In this document: in pieces, positions 22,366 to 34,260 of the stretch
How positions within the stretch are numbered: the stretch's first letter is position 1
Layout of the letters: each line of letters opens with the position of its first letter
Assembly: GCA_011037195.1 (NCBI GenBank)
Contig: JAAEAF010002700.1
Location: 1 to 64,000 of the forward strand
Length of the DNA stretch: 64,000 nucleotides
Direction: 5' to 3'
From: Triatoma infestans
Taxonomy: Eukaryota > Arthropoda > Insecta > Hemiptera > Reduviidae
Notes under the pieces: model-generated
Told to the model about the DNA's origin: nothing
The model's database searches: none
What the model saw: only the letters and a program-made list of their open reading frames with translations
Translations under genes and position numbers: made by a program

Positions 22366-23539
22366 TTATTTGATTTCTGTTAATATATGAATGAATTTAT
22401 GGGATTTTTTCCATCGTAGTATGCTTATTTTGGTTGTTCCTAACCAGATTCGGATTCTCATTCATTGACAAGATTAAGACTATCATCAAGTTCATGTAGA
22501 GAGTTGATTTCCACTTTATGTTTCTATTAAACATTGGGAGATCCACCCACATATTCACTGTGAATTTTTATTAAATAAATTTGTTTCTTATATTGAATGT
22601 TTAAATAATAATTACAGATAATCCAGATTAATTGGATTGTATATGGAAATCGGAATTGGGTGTTAAAAGTTACTGGAGCTTTAGAAAAATACTTTTAATA
22701 AAATAAAATTAGAAAATAAATGCAGAGAGTTGTCCAACAATGCTTTAGGAACTTTGCAGCAAACTTTTTCCTATCGAAACTTCGTTCGTCTCGCTCGCTC
22801 TTTCTCTGCCTCTCTCACTCACTCCTTTTTCAAGTTCAGCTTTCTTTCAAAACATTTCTTAATACTGAAGAATTTAAAAAAAAAACAATCAAAGATTTCA
22901 AAGAAAAAAAAAGAATAAAAAGAAAACTAAATCCTCTTTAAAATAAATATTGATTATTATCGATTCGTCGATTACCTCGCTCGATCTTTCAGACATCTAG
23001 CTACCTCAAATTGCATGTGTCAAACAAACAGAATAAGCTGATTAACTAAAAGACTAAAAGAAAATAAAAAAAGTAATCTGATTGTTTGTTAGAGAGAAAG
23101 GAGGCACCACTGTTGTCTACTATGTGTCAGATTATTAGCTGTGATTATGTGTGCTTTTGCTTTCTATTTAACTTTAGTTTTTCAATTTGAAATAATAATT
23201 TGTTTTTTATTAATATTTTATTGTTTAATCATAAGAAGGTTGGACAGTTTCTATTAACTGAGTCATTCCAAGTGAATACTTTCTTTGATATCCTAATGTA
23301 TATATTATAATATGGACATCAAATTGGCTGCGGTTGTCCATCGTTGAGAGGTTATTTTGTTTCAATGAAACATAATTGCAGATCGAAAGCGAAATATTCT
23401 AACAACATAATCTGCCTTCTAAGATTTTTGAAAACTGAGAGTAAAAATGGCTAGTTTTTGGCTTAAGGACCATATCTTCAATTATTCAAATGTAAATGAC
23501 CACGCTGTATGTGTGTTTGTGTTGGTAAATATATATATT
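22366..23539. other. AT-rich stretch, no gene recognised
   Basis: No feature is supported. Confidence 0.5.
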
Positions 23540-23768
23540 TTTTTAATTATGGTGCGTCAATATCTGAAGGTCTGGAGCCTTTTCAGTAAATTGCCGGCCT
23601 CCAGGCAGCGTTCTCTCGTTACAGACACCATTGCCCATTACCAATCGGTGAGCTGTAGAGTCTCCTAAGAACGAGAAAATCTACAGGGCAACAATTCTGG
23701 ATTCGAACCCGGGACTTAAAAGGTTACAAATCCAGCTGCGCTACCATAGAGCTAGCGCAGAGGATATA
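23540..23768 (-). mobile_element. tRNA-derived SINE with intact pol III boxes
   Basis: On the minus strand the head reads like a tRNA: an A-box-like TAGCTCTATGGTAGCGCAG (23736-23754), an anticodon-loop-like TTTGTAA (TGT, threonine-type), and a perfect B box GGTTCGAATCC (23699-23709). A body of about 150 bases follows, unrelated to the tRNA, and an A/T-rich tail ends near 23545. This is the classic layout of a tRNA-derived SINE transcribed by RNA polymerase III. The head cannot fold into a complete tRNA acceptor stem as far as I can see, so a functional tRNA gene is unlikely. Confidence 0.65.
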
Positions 23769-24501
23769 GAGCTGTGTTTGCAATGACTATGATTGGCATG
23801 GCCCAATATGTATACGTTTTTGAATTTTCACATAATCTACACAGATCAGCCTCTAAAAATATATATATTTTTTTAGAACCTATGAACTCAAAACCTTTCT
23901 GGGAAAATTCATTTCTCAAAACTTATATGAAAGAACAAACTCCCCAATTGTGATGACCATTCTACTTATTGAAGAATATATTCTTGTCTTTTGAGTGGTT
24001 CTGATAGAGCGAGCGTTCAACTTATTCCATCGGAAGATGAACAGTTTCAAGATACTTTCTCTTGGATATTTAGTTCTTGGTATTATTTTAACTTCTATTT
24101 ATTTTGTGTTTCCAATTAAAAGGAAAATTTGTGGAAATTCAATAATCACAATATTTGTGATAAATAAACTATAAACTAAAATTACTGGGAACCTAAAATT
24201 GAATCTCCAGGTGTATAGTTATTTTAGGATGTTTATCTCGGTACAATCGCCAAAACTAAAAACTATTATAGGATATATTCCATGTTCTATATAACTGGAC
24301 AATCTAATTAAGGTAAACAACACAACTAAAATTGGTTTTCCAGTTAGTAAAACTATTAAACATTTATTGGTTTACAAGTTATACACCAAAACTAGGAGTT
24401 TGGGTTCGAAATATTTTCTTCTGGTGGCCAAGTTAGAAGGTTGTAGGAAGAGATCAAGTATACAAGTTGGGTAAAGTTTATAGGTAAGTGAGATGGAAGG
24501 G

Positions 24502-24537
<36 letters not shown>

Positions 24538-25157
24538 AAGAAGACCTCAAATGGCCACATATACATGATGTTCACACAAACATAGATACGATAAATCAAA
24601 TTTATGGTGTTCCGGTGTATTTCTCGGCAAAACAAACGTAAGCTAAGAAGATGGATAGCCATGCCAATTTCATGTGAATAGTCTTTACACTTTACATATG
24701 TTTAGGTATTAAGTATATTATAGTAGCCTAGAAATGTCTCTATATAGGCACATATGCATTGTTTTCAAACATCATGCGATATGGCAGAGTACAATTCAGA
24801 CGCTGTTGTTGTTGATGATGTAGATGTTGTTGATGCTGTTTATATATGTGCATGTACTGTATGTAGATAAATGATTGATGAATCTAACGGTAAGACAGCA
24901 AGCAGTAGCAATCATTTGTCACAGTGAAACCTAACTCTAAAACCAAAACTCATTGTCATTCACTCTTCCGCTCCCAATCACCCCATTCATTTTAACCAAA
25001 TTTCCCCCACTTACATTCATTGATCTCCCTCTCTCCACTGGTTATTTATTGATCTCAGTAAAAATAAAATAAAACATATTATCATCTCATTGGAATTTCA
25101 CAGATTCACTCATTAAATCTTTTGTTTAAAATTTCTTCTTTAAACAAAAAAAAAAAA
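23769..25157. other. AT-rich stretch with (AG)n microsatellite
   Basis: A (GA)n run at about 24505-24536. The minus-strand frame at 24372-24662 owes part of its length to this repeat and has no recognised relative. Confidence 0.5.
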
Positions 25158-25250
25158 ACAAATCTGGCGTGAAACACTCACACGATTTTCTCTTAAATCT
25201 TGTTAATACGATTATAAATGACAAATTTTCATTAAACATATGTTCGTATA
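25158..25250 (+). repeat. Rep-A repeat, 5' fragment
   Basis: Begins AAATCTGGCGTGAAACACTC, then a GATTTTCTCTTA variant and an AAATGACAAATTTTC block. Confidence 0.65.
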
Positions 25251-25565
25251 CAGTCATTTATGCAAGAATATAATTATTCTGCAGGTGATTGTGTTTGTTA
25301 GTGGATATCGGCTACAGGTGTATCTGTTTAGATAGGGTAAATCCTGCATTAGTTTGCACACATTACCAACTACTTCTGCAGGCTCTATTCACAATAGTGT
25401 TTTTGTAAATATATAGTTCATGGTGTTAGTTTTGACTTAGTGCCAAAATCTCTATATAATGAATAGTTCAATTTTTAGGGGCGAACATTAAAGAAAGTTA
25501 AATGTTAATAAAGTAAGAAAGTGCTGCAAAGGGAGAATACATTTTTTAAACCATCTCTTATTCTC

Positions 25566-26432
25566 CTGGTAGAGGAAGTTTTGGGATCGTGAACAATTTT
25601 TTTCTAAATTGAGTTTTCAGTAGAAAAATAATGTTTTGAGATCTCTAGAGTGTTTTCTTTTTTTAACAAAAATTGTATGTATGTATGTTTGTGTTGTAGC
25701 ACAACTCAAAAAACAAAATTTCCTTTCATTACCACGGGTTACGACAGGAAGTTATCGTTCAAAACCCCTCAAATTAAAGTATATTTTACTGAATGGATTC
25801 TTTTTTTTAATTTTCTTGCGGAATTCTCGAAAACGAGATTCAATTTTCTTCAGATTTTATATTATTTTTACACATAATAGTTCTATTTTACTTTTATTTG
25901 GAACTTTGATCTGTGGAAATGATTTTAGGTTAGTTCTGGGAAGAAGAAGAATTCTTTAAAATGCATTTTGAGTGCACTACGTACGTACAATTCTACCACT
26001 TATACAAATAAAATTGAAAACTAAATAAGGTACTAATATTCCGAGTTTCAAGATAATCGATTAACGAGAAGTGCGGACTTTCTAAGAATGGCGATCTTAG
26101 TTTTCCGCGCGATTTTCTCAATAATGGTACTGCATTGCGTTTCTTTAAAATTGGTACTCATAAAAAACTTTTTACTTTTAAAAAAAAAAAATTTTAGACT
26201 TTTTACTCATAAAAAAAAAAAACTATCACTTTTTACTCGAGAAAATGCTCGTGGACGTGCGATGTAATATTACTTCTGTCAATTGCCATTCATTATTAGT
26301 CTAGAAGCCCCCCCCCCAGGTGACTAAGTATTTAGTAAAATTTCAATGTTTTTTTCAAAATTTGTCATTGCGAACTGATATAAGAATTAAGAGAGAAGAG
26401 AATGTTGTGTGAATGTTTCACATCACATTTTA
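25566..26432 (-). repeat. Rep-A repeat, near-complete copy
   Basis: The 3' end (left) shows a decayed CTCTACCAGGAGAAT hairpin-like motif. The 5' end (right) shows the complement of GTGTGAAACATTCACAC at about 26406-26424. Poly-A/T runs and a poly-C run (about 26310) lie inside. Overlapping frames within are not genes. Confidence 0.6.
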
Positions 26433-26449
26433 AATTTCCCTTACTCGTG

Positions 26450-26745
26450 GTTGAGAGGATGGATTGTGATCGGTCAAATGGTATCGAATTTTTACAGAAT
26501 TGTGTGTGTGTATGTGTGTGTGTGTGTGTGTGTGTGAACAAAATATCTCAAAATACAAAGGTCGCAGGAAATTCAAACTTGGTATTCCATTTAGGTAATA
26601 TCACTACTGCATGTGCCACAAAGGTTTCGGACAAAATCCATTGACCGGAAGAGTGCGTTTTTTTTTTTATTTTTTGCGATTTATGCCGAAAATAGCTTCA
26701 ACGATTTTCTTTAAATTTCGTATATTTATCTACACACATAGCTGT
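26450..26745 (-). repeat. Rep-A repeat fragment with (TG)n
   Basis: Contains a TG microsatellite at 26503-26538, an ATATCTCAAAATAC block, the 'ttgaccggaag' box (about 26640) and the 'cttcaacgattttctttaaa' block (about 26696). Confidence 0.7.
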
Positions 26746-27984
26746 CGCCTATATTAAAAAAAGAAGAAGGAAATTTTGAATAATTGTGCAGAATTTATGC
26801 GCTCTTCTGTAATCATTTCTCTACCTGCCTGGCTTAGTAGATTCGTACTTATACCCTTACTATCTTCATATTTATCTTACATCAAATGAGCAAACTCTCA
26901 AAATTTTCTGAACATTTTTTAGTTCCAACTTATTTTGAAATAATTATAAAAAAAAAAAAAAATCCCCTCCAATATTTGAGACACTATATTTGAAGAAGTG
27001 GTGAACACTTTATGTGTTGTTTTCCACTTAACACTGTTAATTTAAATTTATTAAATTATTCTTATGTATAATACTTATCCTTACATTTAATCTACATTGA
27101 GTTAGGTTAAATAAATAAGAGGCAAAAAAAAAGGGAGGGGTAGAAAGGAAACGAAACACCCTCAGGTAGAAATCAGACCACAGGGTTTAATACCTTTAAC
27201 ACTAGACAGGGTCATGTGCTCAGAATGAGAACATTAGAAGACTTGAAAACTGAAAAATATGACACCATATCCTCTTCCCCCCCCCATTAAAAAAAAAGTC
27301 CCACACAACTTATTTGTCACTTCTAGTGTAAAGGAGAACTACTGAGTGGGGGTACCGTCAATCATAGTTAACTATGACGTTGTACTCCTTAATCTGACGT
27401 CTTATTTCTTATTCCTTACCACTCTTTCATTTGGTCCATTACCTGCTATACCTCCTGAACTGTTGCCATCTAGTTCTATGCATAGTGCACCCTTGTGTGC
27501 TTTTCAAAGTCTTATTGTCAGATCGAATTTCATATTTCCTGCGGTACAGGTTAGGGTTTCCTTTATAGTTTAGGTACAATTTTCTGAAAGGTATGACATA
27601 ACTACCATCTAGAATACAAATTGTGTTACAAATAATTTTTGGATGTAACTTTATTTAATTTTATTTTCTAACTTTATTTTGCAAGTTTCTTTTTTTCAAT
27701 TTAATAACCATAGACTTTCGAAATTTTATGTTTGCCCTATGTCAAAAAGCTTTCATAAACAATTTTGTTTTATTTGTAAATATGCTATTACATGTTACTT
27801 CCCTTTAAAAACTTAGAGGAAATATAAGCAAATATTTTTGAATGGGGGTTAGATGTCCGCATTGATGTGGAAAATATCAGAGGTTTACCCCCACGAAATT
27901 TAATTTAATTTGATTTAATTTACCAACCATCCACTGGTTTTCGTAGGTTCACCTTATTGTAAATACCAATGAACTAGTCGACAC
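26746..27984. other. AT-rich stretch, no gene recognised
   Basis: The 75-codon frame at 27346-27573 has no recognised relative and no clear signals. Confidence 0.45.
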
Positions 27985-28075
27985 TTTATGAGAATGCGCG
28001 AACTTTCAAAACCGGTCACCGCCCAAAGAAATGAATCAGTTTATCGAGGAAGAAATCTCTGATAGAGATCAGAAG
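27985..28075 (+). repeat. Rep-H fragment, decayed hammerhead-like region
   Basis: GCGCGAACTTTCAAAACCGG (about 27996) followed by a AAATGAATCAG...AAATCTCTGAT stretch lines up with the right arm of the Rep-H element at 9043-9262. The core CUGANGA is lost. Confidence 0.45.
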
Positions 28076-28650
28076 AATTTTAGGTAGATACATTGATAAT
28101 AAACGATAACAAAAACTAACTGAGCTGTTGTGAAATTTACACAACACTTCTTTTTACTGTAACTATTACAATTCTAATTGATACATGTTCTTCAATCTTG
28201 GAATTTCACTAAATACATAAATATAGAGAAGGGCATTATGCATTATAGCTGTTGGATTTCAAGGCTTTATAGCTTGTGTAATGGTTGCCAGGGAAGATGA
28301 AAGGTGGTGAAAATTTATGTACACAGAACTAGTAGTATTGCTAACATTTCATATATCATTTTTAAACTTGGAAGGAGTTTATGGAAGGTAGAGTGAGTGA
28401 ATGAAGAGTTATGATGTTGGTAGCGTAAAGATGGCGGATTTTGCTGTTGTGAGGCGCTTGAAGAATTATGTTACTAGAGTCTGACTAAAATTCCTTGAAC
28501 ATTGGTAAATGAAGAACGACTATAGGCGATTTAGGACGAAAGTATACGAATGTCGTCGATTATGTAAACGTTCAAAATGCTATAACATAGTTCAGGACGT
28601 TACATAGAAAAAATGCATCATTTAACAAAATCAGACAAATTATAAAAATT
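28076..28650. other. AT-rich spacer
   Basis: A decayed Rep-A 5' motif may lie at 28129-28185. Nothing else is recognised. Confidence 0.4.
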
Positions 28651-31380
28651 ATTATTATTATTATTATTATTTTTTGTCTGTGGGGAGGGATCAAACCCTA
28701 CGCTATCCAAAGCCACACTAGGCCCCAAGAAAAACAACAACAAACCGGGTCTAGAACAAATATCCAGACCTAGATCTAATCCATCTAAGATTCACAGCAG
28801 TCCGAATAAATCAGACAATAACCTTAAGCGGAAATAGCCTAAACTCTTCCACAGACATCCTATTCCGACCAAAGGTCCTAAACCTAATTTCGTCACAACC
28901 CAGGTAATCAGTCATAAAATGGATGGGTGTTACCTCCTCTGTATCACAGACTCGACAAAATGGATTCGGCATGAGCCCTATTATGTAGAGATGTCTCCTT
29001 AAACCACAATGTTCAGTAAGAGATCCAACCAGATGCCTGAGAGAGCTCCGTGAAAAACACCGCAACGTCTCACTAATGGCCTTGTCTAGACCCCCGATGA
29101 GCAATTTGGACTGCCGAAAACCAAATGAGCTCATCAATAAGGATGAATGTTGTGAAGCTGTCGATGTCTGGAAGCCTGGCAAACATGTGCCAGAAGAACG
29201 CCAACAGAGGCTCGGGACCAATAAAAGGGAGAGAGGCGCCTAATTTGGCAAACCTATCCACCTGCTCATTCCCTAAAATTCCCATGTGACCTGGCACCCA
29301 TACTACAACCACATCCTTCAGAGAAGGAAGCTCTACTAGTCTTTTAGAACATTCGAACATCAACCTGGAAGTGAAGACACATGAATTCTGCGCCTTCAGC
29401 GGAGCTTGGCTGTCCGAGCAGATACAGACTCCTTTTAAGTTAGTGTTACGTACCTTCATTCATCCAAGATAAACTTCACCCAAAGATTGAGACCGCAGAT
29501 CCAGATCTGCCCTCCATTCTGGAACCGTCCGTGTAATACCGGAAGTAATTATCAGGTATCACTCCAGGCGGACCCAGTCTTGACCAATCTTCCCTAGAAG
29601 CTAACCTAACACTGTAAGAATGCTCGAAAACAAATGTCTTCAACATTCTATCAGAAGGAAAACCTGTAACTGAAACCTTCAGAAGCATCTCGCGATCAAT
29701 GGTAGAATGACCATATCGCTTACCCTGCCAAAAACCTATCTGTTTAATTCTACAACAGGCTTTCATTGCTACAGTTTTCACCTCTACAAAGAGCGGAGCA
29801 ATTCCCAATAAAGTCTCCATTGCAGCTGCTGGCGTGGTCCGCACCGCACCGGTCACCGCCAGACAAGCCAAGCGTTGAATATCCTCAAGCAGCAGTCTAA
29901 TGGATCTTATCTCAATGCGACTCCACCACACCACAGTCGCATATAACAACCTAGGTTTAGTAACCATGCCATAAATCCAAAACATCATCTTGGGAGTAAT
30001 CCCCCAATTTTTACCTACGATTCTTTGACATTGCCAAAAGGAATTAATTGCCTTTTGATGCTATATCTTAACATGTTCTGACCAATTTAATTCACTGTCA
30101 AGAACCACTCCAAGAAACTTCACCGATTTGCAAATCTGAACAGAAGTTTCTAATAACCTAGGAGGTTTTAATCCTACGATCTTCCTCCTAGTAGTAAATA
30201 AAATCACCTGGGTCTTACTGGGATTAATTGAAAGACCCTTATACTGAGTCCAATCAAGTAATATGTTGAGGGCTCTTTGCATTATGTCTGAGATAGTGGT
30301 CAGACATCGCCCCATCAATGAAATAACACCATCATCCGGCATATGCCTGTACATAGAATCCCAATGAATTCATCCTGTTAACAGTTCATCCATGACAGCA
30401 CACCATACCTTTTTCTGGAGACAATCTCCTTGAGGACACCCTCTACCCGCTCACACAACCACTGTGCGCATACCTATAGAAGCCTGTATAACTCTACTCC
30501 TTAAATACTATCCAGTTAATTAAAACTGGTTGTATACCTTGTCGATTTAGGGAATCTTCAAGAGCATCAAACGATACTCTGTCAAATATCCCTTTAACAT
30601 CAAAGAAGCACCCTAGAGCATATTCCTTTGTCTCTAGAGCAGATTCTATCCTACCGACCAGACAATGCAAAGCAGTCTCTGTCGATTTTCCTACTTATAA
30701 GCATGTTCGAAAGGACCATCAGTAATGTACCTATCCACCAACGTTTCCAAAGGTTTTAGAAGGAATGACATAAGACTTATAGGTCTAAATGCCTTAGGGT
30801 CAGAGTAGTCAATTCTTCCTGGTTTAGGAATAAAGACCACCCTAACTTCCCTCCATAATGTTGGCACATAACCAAACATTAAACAACCTTTAAAAATTCT
30901 TATCAACACCTTCATCAGTATATCCCCACCATTTTGTAGCTGACAGGGATAAACTCCATCAGGTCCAGGGGATTTAAATGTGAGAAACTTTGCACTGCCC
31001 AAACCACTCTGTCCATAGTAACTACCTTGTCCACGGTAGCCAGGTCACTAGGTTCTAGTTTCCTTCCACCAACCGCAGACGAAGCAGTGCTGTTTATGTT
31101 TATGTTATCCGGGAAATGGGTATTAAGCAAGAGCTGTAATGTCTCCATTTCTCCTCCTGTAAAGGAACCGTCAGGATATCTTGAAGTGCCCAACTAACAG
31201 TCCTTATCCTTACCAAGAATCCGTACCAGCCTAGATGTCTCTTGAGTCGAATTAGATCCTCGCAAAATGATATCCAAGAGTTTCCCTTAGCTTTCCTCAA
31301 AGCATATTTATACACTTTTTCAAGACTATTGATTCCGAAGAGTCGGTTAGTACAGCCTTGCTGTAAGAGCCCCTAACTTG
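28651..31380 (-). pseudogene. I-like LINE (RT plus RNase H), 5'-truncated, inactivated
   Basis: On the minus strand, domains run in the expected order. The linker before RT has 'YKYALRKAKGNSW' near 31300 and 'YPDGSFTGGEMETL' near 31150. RT follows, with 'FKSPGPDGVYP' near 30980, 'PTLWREVRVVFIPKPG' near 30850 and 'FRPISLMSFLLKPLE' near 30780. The catalytic YADD region lies at 30331-30345. Next come the thumb region, RNase H ('YYTDGSRM' near 29530; 'CICSDSQAPLKA' near 29420; 'WVPGHMGILGNEQVDRFAK' near 29270) and a C-terminal Cys/His cluster near 28950. The 3' end carries an (AAT)n tail (28650-28672). RNase H plus a TAA-type tail is characteristic of I-like LINEs. YADD is split by one extra base, RNase H has a deletion near 29470, and other frameshifts occur. 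The endonuclease and ORF1 are absent. Confidence 0.88.
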
Positions 31381-32335
31381 TCTTATAAATTAATGTCTTT
31401 AAATTATAAAATTTAAAATTAATAAAATTCATTTAAAATCAGCATCCTTCCTCTCGATAACTATTCCAAAAAAAAAAAAAAATAATAAAAAGATGTCATT
31501 CACTTCTTAATCATCATAGATACATTCAATTAATTATAGTCCTTCTAACTACGTGTAATTATCCACTGTGAGGATAATTTCTAAATCTTATTATGCGGAA
31601 AGGGATTTACGAACATTTAAGCAAGACACGGCGGGTGGCCTGAAAGTTTTGACGATGGAAATCAATCTACGAGTGGCTGTCAATCTCCCAAACAAACTAG
31701 CCATCGATTAAACTACAAATTAGGCAAAAGAAAAACGATTGCATAGGAAGAGATGTAACTCTTTTTTTTTAAAGAACATTTACCAAAAAAAAATGTAGAA
31801 GACTAAAAGAGTACATTTTTAAAAAGGAACACACGAAGTAATATAACGCTGAATAACAGAGAGAAAGAGTAAGAGAGGCACTGATAATTACAGCAATTAC
31901 AGCGAGAGACTTTTATTTTTATTTCTTTATTTTTTTTTTTTTGTATTTACTTCATCTCTAGTCATCTTTTTAGTAAAATACCAGAGTGCGCTTGTGCGCA
32001 AACTCACTCTAACCAAACCACACGCCCCTATTAAATATTATATCTATACTTTCCCCCTTCCCCCCAGCTTTTACTAAATTACACTTAGTGATTCTGTCTT
32101 AAATATCATATTAAACAACAACCATATGATGGATAAACTCTAATCGCTCATATATTTTTTTGTTTGCTTTGCAAAACGAGTTTTTACGAACTTTGCCGAG
32201 GAATTTTATATATATATCATTCTCGTGTTTATTATTATTATTATTTTATTGTTATTTACAACAGCATAAGTGTCATAAGATAAATGTGTGTGGATAATTA
32301 TAAACAAAAGTGAGGAGAAGCTACCCAATGAACAT
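31381..32335. other. AT-rich stretch, no gene recognised
   Basis: Poly-A/T runs and a short (TTA)n run (about 32228-32245). No gene is seen. Confidence 0.5.
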
Positions 32336-32339
32336 TGGT

Positions 32340-33265
32340 AAATGTTCCAATCCTAATACTCCTAATAAATATTGTTAATGTTCATTAACTTCTGTGAGCA
32401 AGTCTCGTGACCATTGAGGTTTATGGATTCGGGGAGGATTCTCAGGGAGTGTCCGAGATGAAAGACGACGGACAAGAGGATTGTGATGAGCGGATAAGGA
32501 CATATGGAATGTATTATATCGTATTTTGATAACTTCTTGTAGGAAGGGTCTAAGTCTGCCTAAGTCGGTATGGATCGTTTTGTTGGAGACATAGTAAGGA
32601 GCGTTGACAATGGTTATAAGGATTTAGGATTGCAGGGGCTGGGTACGTTGAAGGTTAGAACGCTTAGTTGAACCCCACATTTCAGTTCCACAACTCAACT
32701 GGTTTTAAGATGGCTATTTAGTCATTGAGTCTTTTGTTTTGTAGTGTGAGTTTCGATCCGTTGTTCAAAAGTCTTCTGAGTAATATCAATCGTATGTTAA
32801 GTTCTTTTCTTTTGAGTCGTGTGTGTGGATTCCAATTAGGTCTTTTGTCAATGTAAAGCCCAAGGTAGCGGACATCAGCAGCAGCTAATGGGATACTGTT
32901 ACAGTAGGTAATGTATCGAAGAGTAACAGTGACATGTTGACATTTGTTTTCGTTTAATTTGACTCCCGAAGTTTTGAACCGTGGTTTAAGAGATGTTAGA
33001 TGGTTCTGTTAGATGGTCAGTATGGGTAGAAGGGATGGTAGTATGGTCTACAAAGAAGGAAATAACTGTACGGTTGGGATGTCTGCAGTGTATACTGTGA
33101 ATAATATAGGTCCTAGGATGCTGCCTTGCAGAACACCCGCTTTGACAGGTTGGAAGGGAGATAGGGAATAACCTACCGACACTTGAAAGTAGCGATGGGA
33201 CAGATAGAATTTGATGATTAATTCGCCCTGAGCTTGCCGAGCAGCCCGAAAACGGGGTAAGCATT
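32340..33265 (-). pseudogene. Jockey-like LINE RT, C-terminal half, broken
   Basis: On the minus strand it starts inside the RT with 'FYLSHRYFQVSVGYSLS' near 33190. 'AGVLQGSILGPILFTVYTADIPT' follows near 33070-33150, which is RT motif B of Jockey-clade elements. Then come 'KLNENKCQHVTVTLR' near 32940, 'VRYLGLYIDKRPNWNPH' near 32840 and 'LRRLLNNGSKLTLQNK' near 32740. The fragment ends with a C-terminal region near 32400. The catalytic ADD stretch lies in a damaged segment near 33000. Multiple stops and frameshifts occur. It is 5'-truncated, like the other LINE copies here, and belongs to the same broad clade as 21130-21570. Confidence 0.8.
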
Positions 33266-33299
33266 TTTTTAAGCTTTAAGCGTATTTAAAGATGATTTT

Positions 33300-34260
33300 T
33301 TTTTTTTTTTTAATAACTCGTGTTAAGTTTTTTCTTGTTGCTTTTTGTTAGGTCGCGGCACCTTTGACAGCTTAACTCCGCTTCTCCTTTATTGCCCTTT
33401 TTTATTACTACACTACTGCTAATCCCCGTCATTTCCAAACTATTATTTCCTGTTTACTCTTTCATCTTCCGCCTCGTTCTCACGCTTCCCCGCATTTTTC
33501 CCTCTCTTTCTATCTTGGTGGTGGGATTGTCGGCACTTCCATCTCCCGGAGTTGGCGCGTTATTTTAGTTTCCCACATCCTTCAAACCTTCTTTATTCCT
33601 CAAAAATGACTTCACTTGTCTTTTGTATCTCGCCTGGATAACAGTGTTTGTGCCGTTCTCTTCTTCTGTCGCCCGTCTAGCTAACCTTAGTTTTACCGCT
33701 TCTTCTTAGTCTGTGGAGTACTGTTGATTTCGCCTTTAAATTTCGCCTTATTCGCGCCTATTCGCCATGTTAATTATTAACATTGACTTTTCGGTGATTA
33801 CCAAGACTCATCTCTCCGCGCCATCATCTTCTCGAGGCTATCTCATCTGCACGTTAGTGGACTCGCCATTACCTGCCGCTTCAACAACGGCATCATCCGC
33901 TTCTGAAGAAGCATTCCAATCCTTCTACGCTCACCTGAGTTCCTTTCTTTCGCCACACAGGCACCACACACATACACACACACACACGCCATCTCTTCCT
34001 TTCTCAGTCCGCCATTCGTCTCATCAACCCTTCTTCTATTCATCACTCACCGTCACCGTCACCAACAACAAAAAACTGGTAAGTCTCGTTTTCATTTGTT
34101 TTATATCATTATTCATTTTGTTTGTCACCCGTTTGTCATCACGCCTTGGGTGTCTGCCGCGCAGACACTTTTACTGCATCTTTTGTTTGATTTTTTGTTT
34201 TTTGTTTTTAGTGCTTTTAGGAGAAAGAATTGCGATGGTTTCAATACTGTGACGAAAAAG
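33300..34260 (+). other. GC-richer pyrimidine block, possible host first exon or element leader
   Basis: Composition changes sharply: many TTC/CTT/CGCC words, few A runs. A 161-codon frame runs 33767-34252 and begins MLIINIDFSVITKTH, but it includes a (CA)n-encoded His/Thr run and has no recognised relative. A strong splice-donor-like site CTG|GTAAGT occurs at about 34078-34085, at the end of a CACCGTCACC-rich stretch. This would suit the end of a first exon, with translation perhaps starting at 33767 and continuing after splicing. It could equally be an LTR or leader of an unrecognised element. I cannot assign a function. Confidence 0.3.

Noticed and set aside
23690..23768. Functional tRNA-Thr gene
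   Set aside because: The acceptor stem does not pair and the sequence continues into a SINE body with an A/T-rich tail.
26402..26644. Frame with a Val/Cys repeat followed by an NKISQ-like stretch, similar to frames at 12581, 16888 and 58900
   Set aside because: The similarity arises because all lie in the same strand and place of Rep-A; stops and indels differ between copies, so it is a repeat, not a gene family.
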